A DNA stretch of 14,586 nt, from contig DCVU01000065.1 of the NCBI GenBank assembly GCA_002327415.1, positions 6,394-20,979 on the forward strand. Direction: 5' to 3'. Position 1 is the stretch's first letter; every line of letters begins with the position of its first letter. Source of the DNA: Smithella sp. UBA2180 (GTDB lineage Bacteria > Desulfobacterota > Syntrophia > Syntrophales > Smithellaceae). This document shows positions 7,450 to 14,586 of this stretch, piece by piece. A model generated the notes under the pieces. The model ran no database searches. It worked only from the letters and a program-made list of their open reading frames with translations, and had not been told where the DNA came from. The position numbers were made by a program, and so were the translations under genes.

Positions 7450-7473
7450 TTGAACCACTGAACCACCCAACCA
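7447..7473 (+). promoter_or_regulatory. Putative GntR/FadR-type operator within 8-bp tandem repeats
   Basis: TGGTTGAACCA (7447-7457) is a perfect 11-bp palindrome. It fits TGGT-N3-ACCA, the core recognised by FadR-subfamily regulators such as PdhR and LldR. It is also the first of three 8-bp tandem units sharing AACCA (TTGAACCA, CTGAACCA, CCCAACCA, 7450-7473). It sits just upstream of a gene for a FadR-type regulator, so autoregulation is likely. The tandem repeats leave open that the palindrome is a by-product of simple repeat DNA. Confidence 0.5.
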
Positions 7474-7505
7474 TTAAAAAGGGATGGTCCAGAATGAGGT
7501 GCATC

Positions 7506-8222
7506 ATGACAGCCAAGACGGTCTTTGCCCAGCCACTTACGCGTTCACGCCTACACGAGGAGATTGTGTTCATTATCCAAAAAAAAATTATGAATGGTAC
7601 AATTACTCCGGGAAGCAAACTGCCACCGGAACGGGAAATGGCAGAAACCTTCAGTGTCAACCGTGCAACGGTGCGTGAGGCATTGCGCAAACTGGAGAAT
7701 CTTGATCTGGTTGAAATCAGACACGGTGACGGATTATATGTAAAAAATTATCTGGAAAGCGGTAATTTTGATCTTATCAAAGCAGCTTTTAATTTGGATG
7801 AGAGCAAGGAAATAATATTAAATATTCTGGAGGCTCGCCGTTATGTAGTGCCACAGATGGCTTACATTGCAGCGCAGAGACGTACTTCCTCCGACTTAGA
7901 AGAACTTCAGCAGGTTATCTCTAAAGAAGATTTGAATATGCTGGAGCAGGATATCAAGGTGCATCAGTTAATAGCCCGCTCCACCCACAACCTGCTTTGC
8001 ACCATAGGTCTCAATTTCTTCAATCAGATCTTCCGCGACTACGGTTATCTTTATTTTGACAATAAGAAAAACGTTGAGCGCTCCCGCAGATTTCACCTGG
8101 AAATTTATGAAGCCATCAAAAAAAAGCAGGCTTTGGCGGCCAGACGGATTATGCTGGAAGTGCTTCTTTATGCAGAAGAGGCAGTCAAAAAATCTCTGAT
8201 CGGCAAACAAAGAAAGGAGTAA
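7506..8222 (+). CDS. GntR family transcriptional regulator, FadR/FCD subfamily
   Basis: 238 residues from ATG 7506. Residues about 10-75 are the GntR winged helix-turn-helix (LHEEIVFIIQKKIMNGTITPG, then LPPEREMAETFSVNRATVREALRKLE, then the wing VEIRHGDGLYV). About 90-225 is all-helical and fits the FCD effector domain (LEARRYVVPQMA; DIKVHQLIARSTHN; HLEIYEAIKKK). The usual third metal-ligand His in the last FCD helix seems to be absent (IMLEVLLY), so metal binding may differ. ATG 7506 is preferred to ATG 7494 and TTG 7446 because GAGG (7496-7499) is six bases away and the protein then starts just before the DNA-binding domain. The stop lies five bases before the G3PDH start, so it is the first gene of the operon and probably its local repressor, with a lipid- or glycerol-derived effector possible. 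Confidence 0.9.
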   Translation: MTAKTVFAQPLTRSRLHEEIVFIIQKKIMNGTITPGSKLPPEREMAETFSVNRATVREALRKLENLDLVEIRHGDGLYVKNYLESGNFDLIKAAFNLDESKEIILNILEARRYVVPQMAYIAAQRRTSSDLEELQQVISKEDLNMLEQDIKVHQLIARSTHNLLCTIGLNFFNQIFRDYGYLYFDNKKNVERSRRFHLEIYEAIKKKQALAARRIMLEVLLYAEEAVKKSLIGKQRKE

Positions 8223-8227
8223 GTACC

Positions 8228-9871
8228 ATGCAGCGGTTTATCGAGAATCATACAAACGAACATTTTGATGTCATCGTTATCGGCGGAGGCATTACCGGGG
8301 CTTCAGTAGCTTATGAGGCAGCCACGCGGGGGTTGAAGGTGGCCCTTCTGGAAAAAAATGATTTTTCCTGGGCCACATCGGCAGCCACGTCCAAAATGAT
8401 CCATGGAGGTTTGCGGTATTTGGTCAACGGCGAAATCCTGCTGGTACGCGAGTCGTTGCGCGAGCGCCGGGTGCTGGAAAATATCGCTCCCAACTTTGTT
8501 TATCCCTGGCCGATGATGATGACTCACTATAAAACACCGTTTAAAAATAATAAATGGCTCGTCAAAATAGGCATGCTGGTATATGATGCACTTTCTTACG
8601 ACAAGAATTTTACCTGGGATGCCTGCAAGAAAATTCCTTCGCATAGAACCATCTCCAAAAAGGAAGTTACGCAAAACGAGCCGCATGTTCGTTCTGAAGT
8701 ATTAACCGGCGCGTCAATTTTCTGTGACTGTATCAGCATCTTTCCCGAAAGGTTAACGCTGGCGTTCATCAAATCCGCTGTAGCGTATGGCGCTAAAGTA
8801 TCCAACTATACACGGGTTGAAGGATTCATGATGGGTTCCGAAAATAATGTAACCGGAGTAAAAGTAAGGGACCTTATAAATGACAAAACATATGAAGTAT
8901 CCGGCACAATTACAATTAACTGCGGCGGACCGTGGGCGGATATTGTTTTGGGTCTGGCTAAATCGAAAGGCAACGGCAGCTCAACTTTGCGCAGGTCTGA
9001 AGGTATTCACATTATCACTTCGAAGCATCTGCTTTCCGGTAAATTTACTGTCGCATCCATGACTCCGTCCGGCCGTCACTTTTTCCTAATTCCCTGGCGC
9101 AATCACACTCTCATAGGCACCACAGACAAACCTTTTACCGGAAACCCTGATGATTATCATGTAACCAGGGAAAGCATCATGGAACTGATAGACGATATCA
9201 ACTCCTCTTTTAGTGACGGCAAACTAAACTATGCGGATGTCCAGCATACCTACGGCGGACTGCGACCTTTGGTGGAAGAAGACACGTCGGAAACTTATTC
9301 ATCTTCCCGCAAATATGAAATCTACGATAACAAGAAAGACGGATTAAATGGCCTCATCACCGTCGAAGGCGGCAAATATACGACTAGCCGGAAGCTGGCG
9401 GAAAACTGCCTCCAGATTGTGGCATCCAAAATGCAACGATCTCTGGGCAAAAGCATCACAGATAAGCAATATCTGACCGGATGTGAAATAAAGAAATTAG
9501 ATGCCTTTTTATCCGATATTCAAAAAGCAAATAATGATTTCGGCAAACCTACCATGGCTTACCTGGGCCGTAACTACGGAACTGAAAACGCTGAAATACT
9601 CAAACTGGCGCGCGCGGATAAGAATCTGGCAGAAACGCTCAACGCCGATGGTGAAATTATGGCTCAGGCAGTTTATGCCATACGTGAAGAAATGGCGCGC
9701 ACCTTGACCGATATAGTCATGCGCAGGACAGGCATCGGCACTCTCGGTAATCCCGGAGAGAATATATTGCGGAAAGTCGCCAACGTTGCCGCTAAGGAAT
9801 TAAATTGGGATGCGAATAAGATTGAACAGGAAATCTCAGATACCGTCAACTTACTTAAGCTGCCGGTATAG
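8228..9871 (+). CDS. FAD-dependent glycerol-3-phosphate dehydrogenase (GlpD/GlpA type)
   Basis: 547 residues. It oxidises sn-glycerol 3-phosphate to DHAP and passes electrons to the quinone pool at the membrane. The FAD Rossmann motif is VIVIGGGITGASVAYEAATRG (15-35). Catalytic residues of E. coli GlpD have clear counterparts: H59, R63 and Y64 in KMIHGGLRYL, R346 in YGGLRPL, and K383 in GGKYTTSRK. The C-terminal DAO_C cap (REEMARTLTDIVMRRTGIG) is complete. AAAGGAG is eight bases before the ATG. No GlpB or GlpC partner follows, so it is a stand-alone GlpD-like enzyme. It lies between a GntR regulator and an ADAPS-like gene, which suggests a role in supplying or draining DHAP for that pathway rather than the classical glp regulon. 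A related FAD substrate cannot be excluded, but the active site is fully conserved. Confidence 0.9.
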   Translation: MQRFIENHTNEHFDVIVIGGGITGASVAYEAATRGLKVALLEKNDFSWATSAATSKMIHGGLRYLVNGEILLVRESLRERRVLENIAPNFVYPWPMMMTHYKTPFKNNKWLVKIGMLVYDALSYDKNFTWDACKKIPSHRTISKKEVTQNEPHVRSEVLTGASIFCDCISIFPERLTLAFIKSAVAYGAKVSNYTRVEGFMMGSENNVTGVKVRDLINDKTYEVSGTITINCGGPWADIVLGLAKSKGNGSSTLRRSEGIHIITSKHLLSGKFTVASMTPSGRHFFLIPWRNHTLIGTTDKPFTGNPDDYHVTRESIMELIDDINSSFSDGKLNYADVQHTYGGLRPLVEEDTSETYSSSRKYEIYDNKKDGLNGLITVEGGKYTTSRKLAENCLQIVASKMQRSLGKSITDKQYLTGCEIKKLDAFLSDIQKANNDFGKPTMAYLGRNYGTENAEILKLARADKNLAETLNADGEIMAQAVYAIREEMARTLTDIVMRRTGIGTLGNPGENILRKVANVAAKELNWDANKIEQEISDTVNLLKLPV

Positions 9872-9890
9872 AGAAAAATTGAAATAAGGG

Positions 9891-9956
9891 AATCCAGAGG
9901 AAACAATACTGGATTGCCCAATCACCCGGCATACGCCAGGCAAAGAGTTGGGCAAT
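9891..9956. repeat. REP-like double inverted repeat between the G3PDH and ADAPS-like genes
   Basis: AATCCAG (9891-9897) pairs with CTGGATT (9909-9915), and ATTGCCCAA (9913-9921) pairs perfectly with TTGGGCAAT (9948-9956). The two inverted repeats share bases, so only one can form at a time. The GGAATCCAG...CTGGATT and ...AATGACAAAA frame is like dispersed intergenic repeats common in deltaproteobacterial genomes. No T run follows, so it is not an obvious terminator, though it could trim or stabilise the operon mRNA. Confidence 0.6.
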
Positions 9957-10016
9957 GACAAAAAGCGGTGACTGGTAATAACAAAAAAGGTGGCAATCTA
10001 AAAGGAGGAATTGCTG

Positions 10017-11705
10017 ATGAAATCAAAAATATTCCGGCCTGATTGGACGGAAAAATCGCCTGCGCCCGGTACATACAGATCCATTTTTAAATATGGTGAT
10101 CCGCAACATTTCAAACATCCCAGTGATGCCTGGTACAGGATGATCAAACAGGATTTTCACTTAAGTGACGCTGATTTTAGCAGTAAAGATAAAGAAGGAC
10201 TTGAACAAGTTATCATAAACCGTCCTGTAGCTCTGAAACAGCAGCAGATGGAGGCCCTACAAGCCATAGTAGGTAAAGAAAATGTTTCACGGGATGATTA
10301 CAGCCGTGTCAAATACGCTTCGGGAAAAACAACGGAAGAAATGTTGGAGCTTCGCCAAGGCATTATTCATGAAGTAGCGGACGTCGTGGTGCATCCGCGA
10401 GACAAGCATGATGTGCAGAAAATCGTTGCTTACTGTGATAAAGAGGTAATCCCCGTTACGGTATTCAGCGCTGGTTCTTCCGTAAATTTCGGTTGCCGTC
10501 CGGTCACAGGAGGTATTTCTCTGGTAGTCAGTACTCATATGAACAAGGTTCTGGAAGTCAACGAACTCAATCAGACGGCCCGCGTGCAGCCGGGTATTTT
10601 CGGACCGGCTTACGAGGATGCTTTAAACAAAGCACCCGAACTTTTTGGCTCTAAACTGCGCTATACCTGCGGCCATTTCCCGCAGTCTTTCGAATATTCA
10701 ACAGTGGGAGGCTGGATTGTCACATTAGGTTCCGGACAGGCATCGACTTATTACGGCGACGCTTACGACATAGTGTTCAGTCAGGAATACGTAACTCCGG
10801 TAGGAACCTTTAAAACTCTGGACTATCCGGCTACCGCCACAGGTCCAAAGATAAACGACATAATGAAGGGTTCAGAGGGTTCCTTCGGGATTCTGGTCGA
10901 GGTTACCATGAAGATATTCCGCTGCATGCCCGAAAATCGCGCGCGTTTCAGCTTTATGTATCCTACCTGGGACGCCGCTGTAAACGCCAGCCGTGAAATA
11001 ATGCAGTCCGAATTTGGAAAGCCTGCCATTTATCGTATTTCCGATCCTGAAGAAACAGACAGGGGGTTAAAGCTCTATGGCATGCCTGGCATTGTTGATA
11101 AATTTTTGGTGCTACGAGGATTTAAACCGATGCAACGTTGTTTGAGTCTGGGCAATGTGGAAGGTGACAGAGATTACACGCGATTGGTAGCGCGCAAAAT
11201 AAAGGCTATTGCCCGCCGCCACGGCGCCATGTCCCTGGGCAGTTACGCCGCACGCAAATGGGAAAAGACCCGCTACACTGAACCATATATGCGCGAGGAT
11301 TTAGGCGATTACGGAATTTTGATTGATACGCTGGAGGCCGCTGTAACCTGGGATAATCTGCACCATCTGCATGAAGGTGTTCGCGCTTATATGAAAAGCC
11401 GACCGGACACTATGTGCATGACGCATGCCTCGCACTTCTATCCGCAGGGCACAAATCTTTATTTTATTTTCATTGCTCACATGAACAATCCTGAGGAATA
11501 CCGAAAATTTCAGCACGGCATCATCGACAGCATTCAAAAACACGGCGGATCATTGAGTCACCATCATGGAGTGGGACGCATGATCGGCCCTTGGATGGAA
11601 ACCCATCTGGGGAAAGAACAAATGGATGTTCTGCGCGTGTTAAAAAGGCATTTCGATCCGCACAATATAATGAACCCCGGAGGTCAGCTGGGATTGGATA
11701 GATAA
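10017..11705 (+). CDS. Alkyl-DHAP synthase (ADAPS/AGPS)-like FAD-binding oxidase
   Basis: 562 residues. The fold is FAD_binding_4 (vanillyl-alcohol oxidase type): PP-loop FSAGSSVNFGCRP at 150-162, then LEVNELNQTARVQPGIFG, FEYSTVGGWIVTLGSG and MKGSEGSFGILVEVTMKI. The C-terminal FAD-oxidase domain holds features of eukaryotic alkylglycerone-phosphate synthase: Y482 in TNLYFIF and the catalytic His triplet H515-H516-H517 in GGSLSHHHGVGR. AGPS swaps the acyl group of acyl-DHAP for a fatty alcohol and so makes the ether bond, using FAD without net oxidation. No peroxisomal or Fe-S extension is present. ATG 10017 is chosen over TTG 10011 because GGAGG (10004-10008) is eight bases from the ATG. Between a G3P dehydrogenase and a kinase, DHAP chemistry is plausible. 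A D-lactate/glycolate-type oxidase is the alternative, less likely given the His triplet. Confidence 0.85.
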   Translation: MKSKIFRPDWTEKSPAPGTYRSIFKYGDPQHFKHPSDAWYRMIKQDFHLSDADFSSKDKEGLEQVIINRPVALKQQQMEALQAIVGKENVSRDDYSRVKYASGKTTEEMLELRQGIIHEVADVVVHPRDKHDVQKIVAYCDKEVIPVTVFSAGSSVNFGCRPVTGGISLVVSTHMNKVLEVNELNQTARVQPGIFGPAYEDALNKAPELFGSKLRYTCGHFPQSFEYSTVGGWIVTLGSGQASTYYGDAYDIVFSQEYVTPVGTFKTLDYPATATGPKINDIMKGSEGSFGILVEVTMKIFRCMPENRARFSFMYPTWDAAVNASREIMQSEFGKPAIYRISDPEETDRGLKLYGMPGIVDKFLVLRGFKPMQRCLSLGNVEGDRDYTRLVARKIKAIARRHGAMSLGSYAARKWEKTRYTEPYMREDLGDYGILIDTLEAAVTWDNLHHLHEGVRAYMKSRPDTMCMTHASHFYPQGTNLYFIFIAHMNNPEEYRKFQHGIIDSIQKHGGSLSHHHGVGRMIGPWMETHLGKEQMDVLRVLKRHFDPHNIMNPGGQLGLDR

Positions 11706-11774
11706 TCAGTAACGAGAAATGAGGCATACTCAACAACTTAAAATATGTACGAAATAATATAGTGAGGTAAAGAT

Positions 11775-13346
11775 ATGCCACAAGAAAATATTAAATCAAA
11801 AGAAATAATCCTGTCGATAGACGCAGGCACGCAGTCGATAAGGGCCGCCCTTATCGATACGGACGGAAACATACTGCATATCGTTAAAACATCAATTCAG
11901 CCTTACTATTCGGAACATCCCGGCTGGGCGGAACAACAACCGGATTACTATTGGGAGATGCTCTGCAAAACAACCGGACAACTCTTACAGAATCAGGAAA
12001 ATCTTAAAAAAGATATCCTCGGAGTAACGCTTACAACCCAACGTGCCACAATGATCAATGTGGACAAAGACGGAAAAGCTCTTCGCCCGGCGATTACCTG
12101 GCTTGACCAGAGGAAGGCTGATTCACGTAAGATACTGCCTGGTGCTCTTCGTCCCGTGCTTAAGACGGTAAAACTGCTGGATACTGTGGAAAGTGCAATA
12201 CAGGATTGCGAGGCAAACTGGATATGTCAGCAGCAACCCGATATTTGGCAAAAGACACACAAGTTTTTGCATCTATCCGGCTTCTTCACTCACCGACTCA
12301 CCGGCGAGTTCATTGATTCCGTGGGCAACAACATCGGCTATCTGCCGTTTAACAACAAGACATATCAATGGGCAGGGAAATACGATTTCAAATGGTGGCT
12401 ATTTAAAATTGAGCAGGAAAAACTTCCTGCAATGATTAAGCCCTCAGAAACTTTGGGACAGATCACAAAAAAGGCGTCTTTGGAAACCGGTATACCGGCA
12501 GGATTGCCGGTTTTTGCGGCAGGATCGGATAAGGGCTGCGAAATACTCGGTTCCGGATGTCTCACGCCCGAAACCGGATGTCTGAGTTTCGGAACAATAG
12601 CAACCTTTGATGTGGCTACTCCCAAGTATGTCGAGCTGCGTCCGATGATACCGCCCTACCCGGCTTCAGTGCCGAACACCTATTATACTGAAGTCTCGAT
12701 ATTCCGTGGTTTCTGGATGGTCAGCTGGTTTAAAGAGGAATTCGGACTTCAGGAGTGTATGCTTGCTGAAAAAAATAATGACGTGCCGGAAAAACTTTTT
12801 GATTCGTTGATTCAAAATGTGCCGGCGGGATCAATGGGATTAATGCTACAACCATACTGGACACCAGGAATCGGTGCCGACCCTTACGCAAAAGGTTCAA
12901 TAATCGGTTTCGGTGATGTGCACAATCGCGCATATCTTTATCGCGCCCTACTTGAAGGATTGATCTATGGACTGAGAGAAGGCGGAGAATTGACGCAACG
13001 AAAAACAAAAGTGCCGGTAACAAAGCTTAAAGTCTCCGGAGGGGGATCGCAAAGTGAAGCCGCAATGCAAATCACAGCGGACGTATTCGGTATGGCCGCG
13101 GAACGGCCGCACACTTTTGAAACATCCGCGCTGGGTGCCGCAATTGACGCAGCCGTCGGACTTAAACTTTATTCCGACTTTCCATCAGCAGTCAGAAGCA
13201 TGACCAGAACAGGAAAAGTATTTGAGCCGTCTTTAAAAAATCATCAACTTTACGATAATCTCTATAAAAGAGTTTATCTTAAAATGTACGGGCAACTAAA
13301 ACCGCTGTTTAAGGAAATCAAAGACATTACCGGTTATCCGAAATAA
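11775..13346 (+). CDS. FGGY-family carbohydrate kinase, substrate unknown
   Basis: 523 residues, normal for FGGY kinases of the glycerol/xylulose kinase family. The phosphate-binding N-terminus is LSIDAGTQSIRAALIDTDG (13-31). D252 in AAGSDKG is the likely catalytic base. The C-terminal nucleotide domain has SGGGSQSEAAMQITADVFG from 421, and YRALLEGLIYGLREGG precedes it. The second-strand motif reads TTQRATMINVDKDGKALRPA. Glycerol kinase has Q-R-E here and uses that Glu to hold glycerol; this protein has Ala (A91), so glycerol may not be its substrate or may be bound differently. GAGG is seven bases before the ATG. It lies 69 bp after the ADAPS-like gene, so it is probably in the same operon. 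Candidates are DHA, an alkylglycerol or a sugar; I cannot choose by sequence. Confidence 0.88.
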   Translation: MPQENIKSKEIILSIDAGTQSIRAALIDTDGNILHIVKTSIQPYYSEHPGWAEQQPDYYWEMLCKTTGQLLQNQENLKKDILGVTLTTQRATMINVDKDGKALRPAITWLDQRKADSRKILPGALRPVLKTVKLLDTVESAIQDCEANWICQQQPDIWQKTHKFLHLSGFFTHRLTGEFIDSVGNNIGYLPFNNKTYQWAGKYDFKWWLFKIEQEKLPAMIKPSETLGQITKKASLETGIPAGLPVFAAGSDKGCEILGSGCLTPETGCLSFGTIATFDVATPKYVELRPMIPPYPASVPNTYYTEVSIFRGFWMVSWFKEEFGLQECMLAEKNNDVPEKLFDSLIQNVPAGSMGLMLQPYWTPGIGADPYAKGSIIGFGDVHNRAYLYRALLEGLIYGLREGGELTQRKTKVPVTKLKVSGGGSQSEAAMQITADVFGMAAERPHTFETSALGAAIDAAVGLKLYSDFPSAVRSMTRTGKVFEPSLKNHQLYDNLYKRVYLKMYGQLKPLFKEIKDITGYPK

Positions 13347-13382
13347 CAGGAAACTGATTTTTATATTCGGATAAACTTTTTT
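13334..13382 (+). terminator. Terminator-like hairpin after the kinase gene
   Basis: TTATCCGAA (13334-13342) and TTCGGATAA (13366-13374) are perfect 9-bp arms followed by CTTTTTTC. The 5' arm lies in the last codons of the kinase gene and the loop is 23 bases, longer than usual. It marks the likely end of the operon. Confidence 0.55.
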
Positions 13383-13474
13383 CTAACATTAAAATTTACA
13401 GATAAAATTTCTGAGATGGCATCAGCATTTCATAACATGAGCGATGCAAAGACTTGCCCCCTTTTTTTACCTGA

Positions 13475-13540
13475 GGCTAACACAGAGCTGAGCCGGAGCA
13501 GCCCAACGGGCTGCCGATCGGCTCTAGCGCCTTGTTGGGC
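13475..13540 (-). other. attC-like integron recombination site
   Basis: Read on the minus strand this 66-bp stretch has the attC plan. The R'' box is GCCCAAC (13540-13534), fitting RYYYAAC. The R' box is GTTAGCC (13481-13475), fitting GTTRRRY except for one base. Inner arms GCT-A-GAGCCG and CGGCTC-AGC pair with a single extrahelical A on the 5' arm, the polarity mark of attC sites. A terminal hairpin GCAGCCC/GGGCTGC with a GTT loop completes it. The length is within the 57-141 bp range of known sites. It starts 2 bp after the stop of the DUF3800-type gene, the normal place for a cassette's own attC. R''/R' pairing is imperfect (five of seven). No integrase gene or second attC is visible in the window. 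Confidence 0.68.
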
Positions 13541-13542
13541 AA

Positions 13543-14586
13543 TTATAATGATATGTGAACAGTCATATCTCCTAATTCTTTACGCGCTTTTCCAAAATCG
13601 CTTAAACCAAACTGGTCAAGAAAATATCTTGCCAATTCATATTTGTGATTTTGGTCAGCTTCTTTTTCATTTAGTAACCTGTTAATGCTGCCAGTAAATA
13701 AATCTGCAACTTGGATCAATGAAAGATCTTTTGAGTCAACAGCTTCAAGGTGATCTATAAACAACTTCTGATCAAACCTATTTGATGCAGCTTGCCTAAG
13801 TTTGTCTTCGAGGTTAGCAAGCATTAGTTTGTCAGTCCCTGGGTTTTCTGCATCTTTCCAAAGCTGCAAACTCCGAGGTAGTGGTGCGCGATTAGTGTCA
13901 TTTTCGTGCTCTACTCCTTTTAGCAATAGATGATAAAAGAGACTCTCTAAAGCCTCAGAAACGTTGGAAACTCCACTTTTCTCGACACTTATAGCTTTAA
14001 AGCAGATAATACCTGAGTTTTCTTTAAGCAAATCAACTAATTCTTTATACAAAGGTAATGTCCTTGCTGATATATTTTTAAAATGGAACTCAGAATTAAA
14101 TTTTCGTGATTTTTTCCACTCATTGATTTTTTGATTTAGTTTGAAAGTTTCGTAACCGTCATAAACCCACATGCTACCGACTATCAAATGTAAACCATTT
14201 TTCCCGCTCTCATCTGCATAAACTGCAAAGACTGGATAATTAGGACGACTATCTATAGCTTTTTGTTTTTCTTCTGACTCTAATGTGCCTCGTTGCTTTC
14301 TGACTTCGGGTGAGGCAAGAAAAAGTTTATAGTTGTTTTGGATAGTAGCTCTTGCTCTGGCAATAGATGTGAGGCGTGTTAGCTTATATAAATCGTTAAC
14401 ATCAATGTATGTGCCATCAAAAAGATCGGATTCAAATGTTCTCCAATACCTTAATTGCAAAGTGATGTCTGAATCTCTTGTATCAGGATAATGATTTAGT
14501 AGCCAAGCTACTTTTTCATTTTTTGTATCTGTTTTACATGCAGCAATACTATGCAGTATTTTGAGATATAAACAAAAGTTGTGTTT
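13543..14586 (-). CDS. DUF3800-type protein, probable integron cassette gene (partial, 5' end outside window)
   Basis: The frame is open from the right edge to TAA at 13545-13543, giving 347 residues. A TTG at 14460 could be read as a start but has no ribosome-binding site, and the in-frame sequence upstream (EKVAWLLNHYPDTRDSD) looks coding, so the gene begins outside the window. The DUF3800 hallmarks are visible: VYADESG early in the domain (DESG about residues 125-128 of the visible part), FHFKNIS, and near the end VDSKDLSLIQVADLFTGSINR. The conserved acidic residues fit an RNase H-like fold; the biochemical activity of the family is not established, and members occur in mobile and defence regions. 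At least 110 residues precede the domain and match nothing I know. Base composition is more AT-rich than the operon next to it. With an attC-like site 2 bp past its stop, it is best read as a gene cassette. Confidence 0.78.
   Translation of the reverse strand, partial: KHNFCLYLKILHSIAACKTDTKNEKVAWLLNHYPDTRDSDITLQLRYWRTFESDLFDGTYIDVNDLYKLTRLTSIARARATIQNNYKLFLASPEVRKQRGTLESEEKQKAIDSRPNYPVFAVYADESGKNGLHLIVGSMWVYDGYETFKLNQKINEWKKSRKFNSEFHFKNISARTLPLYKELVDLLKENSGIICFKAISVEKSGVSNVSEALESLFYHLLLKGVEHENDTNRAPLPRSLQLWKDAENPGTDKLMLANLEDKLRQAASNRFDQKLFIDHLEAVDSKDLSLIQVADLFTGSINRLLNEKEADQNHKYELARYFLDQFGLSDFGKARKELGDMTVHISL

Noticed and set aside
13416..13685. 89-codon plus-strand ORF spanning the attC-like site
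   Set aside because: It reads through the hairpin of the attC-like site and antisense into the DUF3800-type gene; no ribosome-binding site and no family resemblance.
14545..14560. AATACT/AGTATT inverted repeat near the right edge as a second attC or operator
   Set aside because: It lies inside the open frame of the DUF3800-type gene, lacks GTTRRRY/RYYYAAC boxes, and a six-base AT-rich repeat is expected by chance.
1..14586. CRISPR arrays, tRNA or rRNA genes, insertion sequences
   Set aside because: No regularly spaced repeats, no cloverleaf-like GTTCGAATCC elements, and no transposase-like frames were seen on either strand.

Overview
The window looks like chromosome of an anaerobic member of the former Deltaproteobacteria (Desulfobacterota), possibly close to Syntrophales. 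This rests on gene content (a PRC-barrel/MgtE_N protein beside a pyrR-pyrB-pyrC operon, a U32 Fe-S protein, a G3P dehydrogenase/ADAPS-like/FGGY kinase cluster), moderate GC and intergenic inverted repeats. The taxonomic call is inference; no rRNA or tRNA is present to anchor it.

Layout. 1-890 (minus): the N-terminal 296 residues of a PRC-barrel + MgtE_N protein, divergent from the pyr operon. 967-1133: a strong promoter and an elaborate leader with a PyrR-binding-loop match, a possible 25-codon leader peptide and an intrinsic terminator. 1134-3916: pyrR, pyrB and pyrC, encoding a pyrimidine attenuation protein, aspartate carbamoyltransferase and dihydroorotase. 3917-4108: a hairpin-rich repeat bridged by a small ORF that overlaps both pyrC and recO. 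4109-4882: recO. 4914-5861 (minus): an AT-rich gene for an unrecognised two-TM protein. 6157-7371: a U32-family RNA-hydroxylation protein under its own possible promoter.

7421-13382 is a four-gene operon: a FadR-type GntR regulator, an FAD glycerol-3-phosphate dehydrogenase, an alkyl-DHAP-synthase-like flavoprotein with the His-His-His motif, and an FGGY kinase. A TGGT-N3-ACCA palindrome lies at the operon promoter and could be an autoregulatory operator. A terminator-like hairpin follows the kinase. Together the enzymes could phosphorylate a glycerol-like substrate, oxidise it to the DHAP level and exchange or form an ether bond. That would be ether-lipid synthesis or turnover, or a glycerol/alkylglycerol catabolic route; the direction is not decided by sequence.

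13475-14586 (minus) differs from the rest. An AT-rich DUF3800-type gene, cut by the window edge, ends 2 bp before a 66-bp structure with the layout of an integron attC site: GCCCAAC and GTT-containing outer boxes, paired inner arms, and one extrahelical base. This looks like an integron gene cassette at the end of an array that continues to the right, with no integrase visible in the window.
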